From Termitomyces sp. T153 (Eukaryota > Basidiomycota > Agaricomycetes > Agaricales > Lyophyllaceae): DNA of 64,000 nucleotides. Made by a program: the position numbers and the translations under genes. Location: positions 1 through 64,000 of the forward strand of contig JACKQL020000107.1 of assembly GCA_018296165.2 (NCBI GenBank), in the 5' to 3' direction. Shown piece after piece: positions 55,748-64,000 of the stretch. The stretch's first letter is position 1. Each line of letters starts with the position of its first letter. The notes beneath the pieces are model-generated. The model saw nothing but the letters and a program-made list of their open reading frames with translations, had not been told where the DNA came from and did no database searches.

Positions 55748-57458
55748 ATGGCAGCATGGGAGGCGAAGTTGAAGCATGGCCGCTGCTTTGTCAGGGGGTT
55801 CTTCCCAATCAATTAAAAAGCCTTGGATATACCCTGGGGCTTCCCAAATCTTTTGTCATGTCTTTTTCCAGTTACTCAGCCACTTCCCCCACCCCATTGT
55901 TTTCAGATACAGATGAGGTGATCATGTACAACAGTGAGGGGGAGGAGTTCAAGTGTCAGCGCTGAGCTAGTGCCATATACTGGAGTCATAAGTAGTGTTG
56001 ACTTGTTTTCTCAGGGTGGCTGACAGAGTTTTGCAGAGTTGTCTGTGGTGGTGGTGGGTTTCTTGGAGGGTTTTAAGCAGGCCAAATTCCATCCCATGGT
56101 GCCCAGATTGGCGGTGGGGGATGTGGAAGGGGTCCCACCATTGCAGCAAATCCCTCAGGCAGAGGTGACAGTAGAGAAGTTTGCAAGGGCATTGGCGTGA
56201 GCTCAAGGCCTTTTGATGCTAGAATGGTGTCAAAATGAGGCCCTGGTGAGTCTTGAGTTCTCTTTTGTTGTGTGTGCTGACCAGTTGTTTTTAGTGTGTC
56301 CTCTGTGCATGGCAGGGTGAGGCCTGCATTTTCAATGCGCCCTCCATGGGCTTGCAATGTAACACTTCCATTTGCCTTCCATGTTGCATGAGCTATGGGA
56401 AGTGCTTGATTTTGTTGGAGTGGCAAGCAGTGTGCATTGCCACGGAGCAGGAGTGGGATGAGGACTGGGTGTGGGGTCAGCTGAGTGAAGCATGGAAGAC
56501 CCAGGTGTTGGGGAAGGGGAGCATGGGGCAGTCTGCAGAGAAGGTGGAGCCTCCACAGGGTGGGCAGAGGGAGGGGGTGTCCTTGGCGGCAGACCATGAG
56601 AAGCAGAGAGCTTCTCCACCATCAGGGGCAGGGCCCAGCAAGAGGCCACAGGGGCACAAGCTAATGGCAGGGCCTACGGGGTCTCACATTTACTCTCCTA
56701 CCCTGGGCACACCCTTGGAATGGGCATTAAGTTCTCTGGAGTCCATGCCTTTGATCATGGAGGTCCTCCTTCATAAGCAGGTGGAGGTTCTAACAGCGGC
56801 ATTGATGGCATGGGAGGGGGAGCTCCAACGGGTGAGGGAGAATTGAGACACAGCGCAGGTGGAGAAGGAGGCATTAGAGCAGGCGCAGAACACCTTGGTG
56901 CGAGTGGCAACAGAGTGAGCGTTAGAGGTACAGGGCTTGTGGGAGCATCTGATGCAGTGGGAGGTGTGGCCCATGGAGAAGGTGGAGGAGTGGGGAATGG
57001 TGCTGGAGAGTGGTTTGCTGTGGGTGGAGTTGGAAGCAGCAAGGCAGAGGGAGGATTGGCTGGCCAATGAGGCTGCTTCAGGGCATGCAGAGATCCTTTG
57101 TAAGTGTCTTTCCCAATTCTCTGCCTGTTACTAAAATGGATCATTTTTGGGGTTAGGCTGGGTGTGGGAGCACTGGGTTCTCTTGGATAGTGCCTCTATG
57201 GCATTTGCATTGATCCAAGATGAGTTGGCACAGATGTCCATGGATCAGCCTCTAGAGTTGCAGCAGGGGATGGCGAGTGTAGGGAGGTTGCTGGTGGGGC
57301 ATTGGCAGCATAATGCTGTGGCCCCAGAGTTATGGTAGAAAGTGGCGGCAGACACAGAGGAGGCTTTGCCAGGGTTGGTGAAGGTCTTGGTGGTAGTGCA
57401 GGCCCAGATGGAGATTGATTTGGGGGTAGGGATGGCAGGGGTTCCAGGGGAAGAGTGA
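55748..57458 (+). pseudogene. Antisense Cys-cluster gene of family 2
   Basis: It lies antisense to the element, next to its 3' LTR. The start is tentative (MAAWEAKLKHGRCF). An intron (GTGAGT donor near 56245, AG near 56295) precedes a cysteine-rich module (CVLCAWQGEAC, then QCNTSICLPCC). A long region of heptad-like helices follows, and another intron (GTAAGT near 57100, AG near 57156) leads into a final exon ending at TGA 57456-57458. Scattered stops, mostly at decayed CpG sites, make this copy non-functional. The architecture (N-terminal part, cysteine cluster, coiled coil, several introns, antisense by the 3' LTR) parallels the family-1 gene at 7527-9538. The function is unknown. Confidence 0.68.
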
Positions 57459-57479
57459 GGGGGCAGTCAGGCCCCACTT

Positions 57480-60400
57480 CTTGTCATCTTTGAGTTCACT
57501 GCCTCATTCTGCCTTGTATTATATTTTTTTGTACTTCCAATGCATTTTTGTCATTCCTAGGTGTGTGAAGTGAGACTTTAGTTTGTGTGAGGGTGAGGTA
57601 AGTGAAACACGCAGGGGTGCTAGTGGGAGTTGAATCTCTAGTGGATCCAGAGGCAGAGGTTAAGCCCATTAATGCTGTCTGTGTTAGCTAGTCCCAGAGT
57701 TGTCAGGATGGAGCAGAGCACCATAGGAAAAGTTCCCAAGGCTTGGCGGGAGTGTTGGGAGTCTTCCTGCAGAGTTCCATGGTGTTTTTGGGCAGCGTTG
57801 CTGGGTTTGATTCTTAGAGTCTCAGACCAAGGGTGTAGGGGTTTTCTTCAGTCTGCAGCAGAGATGTGCGTTGTGCTGGTTCAAGGAGGTGGACCTCCAA
57901 GTCTTCAATGTGTGTTTGGAGTGGTCGGGGCTTTGGTCTTTTGTTGGTGTGGCTGGCGGGAGGGGCAGAGGTCTTCCAGTGGTCTGGCCTTTATGCTGAC
58001 ACAGGTGGCAGGGTGGTGGAGGTCTTTTTTAATGATGGTGGGGGTGGTGGGGTGAGGTCTGTCCTTGGAGCATAGTCAGTCAGAGGAGGGAGTCCCTGGC
58101 GGCTTAGTGGTGGAGCCTCCAGGGTAGGGTGGTCCCTGTAATAAGTTAGCGGGGGGCTGTTTTCCATGCTATCTATGCTGTGGGTTTGGTCAGCATGGAG
58201 GTGGAGGTACTCCCTTAGAGTGAGGGTTGCGATTCCTTAGTTGGGAGTGCCCAGAGGTTTACATTTTGGTGGAGTTGTGCATGGTGAGGTTTTATTGAGC
58301 TCCAGAGTATTGTATTTGGTGGAGAGCATGCAGGATCAGGGCTTTGCTGCACTCTAGAGTATTGGTTCTGGTCAAAGTTGTGCTCTGGAGTATCGTGTCT
58401 ATGAGTGGGCATGCTCGGGTGGTGCTTTGGTGTGCTCCAGAGTGTCAATGACAAGGGGGCAGGGTTTGGAGTGATCAGTCCCAACAAGTTCCTTCTGGTC
58501 TGGAGTTGAGGTTTGTGGGTTCTAGGTTTTCTATGTTACATTGCTTTCCTAGTCAAGGGTAAGTCCAGAGATGGGCAGAGGGGTCTTACGTATTTCTGAC
58601 ACTCCCTAGAGTTTGAAGAGCTGTTGGGGTTGTATTGGTGGATGCTTCTTTAGGCAGGAGCAGTGTGGTGGTTGGTTGGAGAATGGCTCATCCCAGTGGA
58701 GATGCTTTGGGGGTGAGGGGGAGTTCAGGAGCTGTCATCCCATGGGTTGTTCCTTCTGGGGGTAGGTGTTTCTTTTGTCAGGGGAAAAGTTAGTAGTCTG
58801 AAGTCAACATGAGGGTCGCTCGGTGAGGGGTTTGTTGGTTGTGTTGGCTTTGGGGGTGGTGCAGGGCTGAGGAAGGGGTCTGAGGCATGTTTTGTTGGTC
58901 TGCCATTTCCAGTGTGAGTACCAGGGGTCCGGGGTCAATGCGGGAGTTGGGATTGGGTCTTAACTTGTTGATGGGGTTGTGTCATGAATTGAAGGGGAAG
59001 CTCTAGAGTGAGGATTTTCCTCTAGGTTTGTGTCAGTGCAACAAGTGGATATTTGATGGACATTACCACTGAGCAGTGGGGTTGTCATATAAGAGTGGTG
59101 GTGGCTCCTGAATCCAAGCTTAGATGGGAGAGCAGGTCTAGCTGCCTTCCAAGGTTTTAGGTGATTCTGGCCATTGTCCCTCTGTGCAAAATATTTGCTG
59201 CATTGGGGGGAGATGGTCATTCATGATTGTTGGAGGGTGGCAGGGAAGTCAGTTGTGGGGGAGCATTGGTTTGGACTCCCCGGGAGTCATGGCAGGGTCA
59301 GGGCAATTCTTCATTTGTGCTCTGAAGCAGTCTGAAGGTTGTTGTGAATGTGGGTGAGGGTTGGTTGCTTCTTTGGAGGGCATCATTAGTCTCTTGATTG
59401 TCAGGGCAGAGTCGGTGGGGCCACTTCATTATTCTTGGCTTTGGGGTTGGTCTCCATCAGGTGTGGTTGGATTTGCTGGAGGTGTTGTGAATTTTGGGGG
59501 AGGAGCTACAGAGTTTATTCTCTTCTTGGGGAGCATTTTGCATTGGGGGAGGGGAGTGGGACAGTGGCGGGGCTGGGACTCTGAGGGTGGGATCGCAGCA
59601 TGTGATGTCCTTTGCCAGTTTTAGATGTCAATTTGGGGTGGATGGCAATGGGGAGAAGCACTGCTCACCTCTTGGGGAAGGCATCAGCAACTTTAGGGTA
59701 CTCCAGAGAGATTACTTCACATGGAGTTTGTTTCTGAGTACTCTATTGGTATGGTCCTTATTTGATAGACATCTTCCAGCATAGGGGTGGGGTTGTACGG
59801 AGCTGGTGGTTGGTGATTTATGCTTGTGGAGTAGGAGCCACAGGGGCATCATTGTTGAGCTGGCATTGTAGGTCCTCTTGGTTGGATGTCAGAGTCAAAG
59901 TGGGGGCCCCAGAGTTGTGTTGCTAGGGTCCAGAGTTGTGTGGAAGGGTTCAGAGTGGGTCAGAGGGGTGGATCAGGGCAGCTTTGAGTCAGTGCAGGGT
60001 TATTTGGGTCCTCAATCCTAGTAGGGAAGTCCTCCAAGGATGTTGGAGCATATGCTCTTTAGGTCATCAGGATGTTTGAGTGGGTTGATCAACAGATTCT
60101 GAGATGATGGTGGGGCTTCTCCCTCCCTTATATGAACATGTTGGCAAATTTAGAGTACCCTAGGGAACTACTTTATATAGGGCCATCTTTTCTATGGTTT
60201 GTTCTGGCAGGGTGACTCCTATGCTGGGGTTTCTTGTTGTGGGAGGTGGCATAATCTGATGGTGGTGTGCAGGGAGGGTCAGCATCAAGGATCTTCAATG
60301 TCAGAGGTTCTGGATTGAATAGGGGGTGTCGAAGTAGTGAGCGGGACTCTGGAGTTGTTTCTTATCAAGAGTCAGAGTGCCATGGTTCTCCTTGTTAATT

Positions 60401-61106
60401 CTGGGGTTGTGCTTCAAGAGTTGGGGCAGAGGTGCGTATTCCTTCCTTCCTTGATTGCCTAGAAGCTTGGGAATTCCTCGGTCTTGTTCCAGGGTTGTTG
60501 GGGTTAGGTCAGAGGTGTTGGGCTCCTTTCATTTGTTGGGCAGAAGTGATAGCCAAGTTGGCCAGGGGGTCCTAACTGATTCCGGAAGTGGTTTCTATAA
60601 TTTGGGGTGTAGCATCGGTCTTGGAATCTTGCGTTATTGTGGGTGGGGCTGCTGGGTTGAGCTTGATTCCAATCAATGGCAGGGCTAGCTTGGAGGGTAG
60701 TCTTTCTCAGAAAGGGTTGTGGGTGAAAGTCAGATGATCTGTTGTGCAGTGTCAGAGAAGTTGTTGAGCAATGGACCGAATTGTTGCCAGGGTTCTGAGT
60801 GAAGCCTTGGTGATGCCATGTTCAGTCTTTGCAAGGAAGCAGAGCTGGTGGAGAAGGTACAGGAAGAGTGGGGGGTGGTTTGTGGGTTGGGCATGGGTTG
60901 GGGAGGGTGTCCATGGAGAGAGCCATTGTATGGGTGTAACCGGAGTGGAAGGGACATTTGGTGTCAAATCCATGACTCAGTGTGCCTTGGTAAATTGGGC
61001 AGGGCTGTATGAATTATAAGGGTTTCTCAGCATGGGTCAACCATAGACATTGGAATTGTTTGGCAAATGTGGGGCATGTGCAGACATCACAAATGGGATA
61101 AGGTAG
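57480..61106 (-). pseudogene. Family-2 gag-like sense region
   Basis: Minus-strand frames are rich in Pro, Gln, Ser and His and broken by stops. Recognisable pieces include a Gln/Pro-rich segment with NQAQPSSPTH and an N-terminal piece with DLTPNVPSTPVTPIQ. No protease, RT, RNase H or integrase motifs were seen. The plus strand is correspondingly G- and T-rich. Confidence 0.55.
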
Positions 61107-61118
61107 AGTCTTGAGATT
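61107..61118 (-). promoter_or_regulatory. Self-priming primer binding site, complete family-2 element
   Basis: Minus-strand AATCTCAAGACT, one base inside the 5' LTR, is the exact reverse complement of the predicted transcript start AGTCTTGAGATT (61775-61764). Confidence 0.82.
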
Positions 61119-61119
61119 A

Positions 61120-62252
61120 TGTCAGGTTTCGCTGATCATGGGGGCTCAACTACACTGGACAAGTCCTTACTAGGCAGACGTGATTCCCTGCACTGACTAC
61201 TGGGCACTCAGAGGTGTTCCAAACACTGGGGACTTGTGAGGATTGTTAGTGGGAATTGATCCAAGCAAGTCCAAGAAGGTCCAGAGGAGTAGAGGATGAG
61301 TCATGGAGAAGGGGGATGAGCTTAGCAGGGTTCAGGCATAAGTCCGTATGTGAGTATTGCAGGTGTGGAAGAGGCAGAGGCTATGTGAATGACAGGAATG
61401 GAGCTGGAGTTCTGATGGGGGATCAATGGGGATTGATAGGGTTTGGAGCCAAGCTGTAGCGTGGTCTGGAGTTGGTGAAAGAGTGTTGGAGGTTTGTAAT
61501 TGTAATCATGGAGTTTGTGAGGGCATTATGGTTGAGAGAACTTGAACACAATAGACAGAATCAAATGAGATGAGATGGAGTCAAACAAAATGAGACAGAG
61601 ATGAGATGAGAACGAGAATAGATTCAGGTGGAGACACAGAACAATAATGTAATGATAATGGAATAGAGACAAGACCAGACTGGGAGACTGAGAATAAGGA
61701 AAACAAGACACAGAACACAAAACACAAGAAGAAACAATCAGAAATACATCAGGTAAGGCAGGTAATCTCAAGACTAGAGTACAAAGAGCTACTCTATGTC
61801 TTATATACTAACTACTGGAGAGCTCTGGGAATGTTGGCTGTGGTGGTGGGGCTTAGCAGAGCTCAATGGAGTCAATGGGTGTTGGTTACGACCAGAGAGG
61901 GGGCTGTGTTGATATGTTGATGGGATAAATTGTTGACATGGGCCGTTCTGAGGTTGTTGTGATACTCCAAGATAAGTCGAAGAAACTAGGGTGTTGAGAC
62001 AATGATGTGTAACAGGGTCAGGCATGGCAGGGGAGTGGTCCTAGGGGCTCAGAAGATCCAGAGGAAGCACCAGCAGCTGCGGGGAAGATGTCAGAGTTGG
62101 CCAGGGGGCCGTCAGAGTTAGCCAAGAATGCATTGGAGTTAGCTGGAGTAGGTGCGGAGTGCTGGGGAAGTTCAATGGAGTGTTGGGGGAGGTTCTGGGA
62201 GGACGGGGGTTTGTTGGGCGATGTACAGAGGTCTAGGGAATGGGTCATGACA
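61120..62252 (-). repeat. 5' LTR of the complete family-2 element
   Basis: 1133 bp, TGTCAGG to CATGACA on the plus strand. TATATAAG on the minus strand at 61807-61800. Confidence 0.92.
61800..61807 (-). promoter_or_regulatory. TATA box of family-2 5' LTR
   Basis: TATATAAG, 32 nt upstream of AGTCTTGAGATT, the sequence complementary to the primer binding site. Confidence 0.75.
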
Positions 62253-62257
62253 GGTGC

Positions 62258-62735
62258 AATATACCACAGAAAAACCCCAGCACCCAAGTACCAGCTCAGG
62301 GATTGGGTCTACCTGGATGCTTCCAATATTACAACCACCCAACTGTCAAAAAAGCTCTCACACTGCCAATTAGGACCTCTCATGGTAGAATGGCAAGTTG
62401 GGCCACTGGCCTATCAACTCTGGCTCTCTGCAGGGATGCACCAGCTCCACCCAGTGTTCAATGTGGTTCAGCTAACTCCAGTTCTAAAGGACCCTATTCT
62501 GGAGTGATGCCCAGCACCCCTGCCACCTCCAGTAGTAGTCAATGACAACAAGGAGTATGAGGTGGAGGAAATTCTAGATAGTTGTCTGTTCTGATGATGG
62601 CTACAATACAAGGTAAAGTGGAAAGGCTATGAAATTGAGGACATCTTCTGGAAACTGTGGAAGAACATGCACGCACCAGGGCTGATTAGGGAGTTCCACC
62701 AGAGGCACCCAGACACACTGCAGGCCATCTGAGAA
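62258..62735 (+). pseudogene. Family-3 integrase C-terminus and chromodomain
   Basis: It resumes the frame broken at 54526. LRDWVYLDASNI and QLHPVFNVVQLTPV are the integrase C-terminal module. EYEVEEILDS, then YKVKWKGYEIEDIFWKL, is a chromodomain with two stops in its middle. In chromoviruses this domain directs integration to heterochromatin marked by H3K9 methylation. Confidence 0.88.
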
Positions 62736-62808
62736 ATCAACCCAATTTCACCAGTGGACCAGGCAATCTAGAATTTCTTCTACCCTACATGTTGAGACAC
62801 CACACACT

Positions 62809-62820
62809 AGGGGGGTGTGA
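62809..62820 (+). promoter_or_regulatory. Polypurine tract of family 3
   Basis: The G-run AGGGGGGTGTGA directly precedes the 3' LTR. Confidence 0.75.
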
Positions 62821-63159
62821 TGTTAGGAGACTTCCATTTCCAACCTCTATAGTAATCTCTGCCACTTGTTCCAGACCCCTGGAGATCTCTGAAGACCCTT
62901 GGAACTTTCTGTGGTTCCTCATTGAGCACCTTTCTAGGCTTAGGGCTAGCTCCAGCCTTCTGTACAGTCATTCTTACACTTCTGCTGCCTGCTGATGCAC
63001 TGCACCAAGCAGTGAGAATCCTTAGACTTGTTCTCTTCAGATTTCCCTCTGCTAGGTGATTAGTTACCATTTGTATTGTCAACTACCTTGCTAATATACT
63101 TTGGATTCCCCTCTGCTAGCTGCATGATTGAGCCACTGCTCCTGGAGGTTGCCCTTATA
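62821..63159 (+). repeat. 3' LTR of family 3
   Basis: 339 bp, TGTTAGG to CCTTATA. The last CA has decayed to TA; it matches 49440-49778. Confidence 0.92.
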
Positions 63160-63576
63160 TCCACATGGCCTCTTACCAGACCCCTGGATTGTTTTCTGCA
63201 TCTCTGGCCAATCACTCATTGTAGGCCTCCTATTTTTGGACCACAAGTACTTTTGACTAAGGGCTACCTTTTGGTCATATTTGCACATGGTCATGTGCTG
63301 AGAGTCTGGAGATCAAGGCCATTTACAATTGATTTCCACTTTTTGATTAGACTCTGAATTTGGTTGTTGTTGGGTGCTTTTTTCAGAAGCTCTAGAGTAA
63401 ATTTTCTAAATACTGGCATTGGAGATCCTTAGACTTGTTCTCTTTGGATCTCCGTCTGCCAGGTGAGTAGCTAGAACTCTAGAACTTCTTGTAGATACTG
63501 AATAGACTTTGGATCTCCCTCTACCAGTTGTGTGATTGAGCCACAGCCTCTAGAGGTCACCCTTACACAGACTTCA
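63160..63576 (+). repeat. Partial long-form family-3-related LTR
   Basis: It matches the reverse complement of the distal part of 25979-26617 and ends ACCCTTACA. It contains TTAGACTTGTTCTC near 63430. Its 5' part is missing, so the family-3 element probably lies within or beside it. Confidence 0.75.
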
Positions 63577-64000
63577 GAATTCAAGTCTGGCAACTCTAAA
63601 GCATTGTCTCTTACTCTAACACCTGCTCTCTTGAATTAGTGCCCTCATTGTTTCATTTAGCTAGTACTACCTTAGAGTACTATTTTACCAAGTTGTCATT
63701 TAGTACTAGCACTTATAGCTAGTCTTGTTTTGTTATTGTCCCCATTGCTAACACTCCTTTTGCTACTTTCTAGCGCCAGACTTTAGCCTTGCTCCACTAG
63801 CAACCTACTCACTAGTGACCTCAGTTTGACTCTAGTGGGTTCACCCATGGAGTTTCCCCTTTCCTATTTACTATCAACATCTCTTGACCTTGTAGTAGTG
63901 ACCTAGCACCTCTTCTGCTTCTAGCAGGCTTTTTGAAACTTAGCTCAACTTGCACCCCTCATTTCTAGTCTGTTTATACTATACTTGTGAAACTGCTAGT
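63577..64000. repeat. Decayed family-1-like sequence
   Basis: Rich in CTAGTGAC and CTAGCAAC-type words, as in the decayed family-1 solo LTR (17340-17640). Alignment is too patchy to define ends. Confidence 0.4.

Larger units (their letters stand above)
54527..62252 (-). mobile_element. Complete family-2 LTR retrotransposon, 7726 bp, TSD GGTGC
   Basis: Both LTRs are present (1114 and 1133 bp) and it is flanked by GGTGC at 54522-54526 and 62253-62257. On the minus strand: 5' LTR, self-priming site, about 3.6 kb of proline-rich gag-like remnant, the antisense gene, polypurine tract and 3' LTR. No RT or integrase motif was found in any frame I examined, so it is probably non-autonomous. Confidence 0.92.
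49440..63159 (+). mobile_element. Family-3 chromodomain Ty3/gypsy element, doubly interrupted
   Basis: Matching 339-bp LTRs (49440-49778 and 62821-63159) flank degenerate gag, protease, RT, RNase H, integrase and a C-terminal chromodomain. It is split by a family-4 solo LTR (50176-50847) and a full family-2 element (54527-62252). Subtracting both with one duplication each leaves 5312 bp, a normal chromovirus size. The flanks share TCCA (49436-49439 and 63160-63163), a possible short target duplication. Confidence 0.92.

Overview
The window is fungal nuclear DNA, most likely from a repeat-rich agaricomycete (Basidiomycota). The genes have many introns of about 50-70 bp with GTRNGT donors, and the repeats are Ty3/gypsy LTR retrotransposons. 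A gene island of ordinary CpG content (about 27.1-48.2 kb) lies between two blocks of nested, mostly CpG-depleted retrotransposons (1-27 kb and 48.4-64 kb).

Left block. Family 1 (1-10801) is a gypsy element whose left LTR is cut by the window edge. Its gag-pol reads through protease, RT, RNase H and integrase but carries three frameshifts and 13 in-frame stops, all TGA. A separate six-exon gene lies antisense between integrase and the 3' LTR. Family 1 inserted into a family-2 element (10802-14562). Further family-2 pieces follow, including an old minus-strand copy (15906-25946). A family-1 solo LTR sits in its antisense gene, and its 5' LTR holds two more solo LTRs with perfect target-site duplications.

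Gene island. INCENP (+), DCP2 (+), a PARP/E2-ubiquitin-conjugating fusion (+), an unrecognised conserved-looking protein (-), complex I subunit NDUFS6 (+), an Ime2/Crk1-type kinase (-), PRPP synthetase (-) and a crotonase ending in the peroxisomal signal SKL (+). Conserved protein motifs force two extreme exons: a 6-nt microexon in NDUFS6 and a 1-nt microexon in the PRPP synthetase gene.

Right block. Family 3 (49440-63159) is a chromodomain gypsy element with matching 339-bp LTRs. It is interrupted by a family-4 solo LTR (in the gag zinc knuckle) and by a complete minus-strand family-2 element (54527-62252, TSD GGTGC, in integrase). Removing both insertions leaves about 5.3 kb.

Families 2 and 3 show Tf1/sushi-type self-priming: the sequence just inside the LTR is the reverse complement of the predicted start of the element's own transcript. 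No RT or integrase was seen in family 2, so it is probably non-autonomous. The island genes have no evident shared pathway; they are housekeeping genes (chromosome segregation, mRNA decay, respiration, nucleotide synthesis, lipid metabolism). The window's main interest is splicing and retroelement biology.
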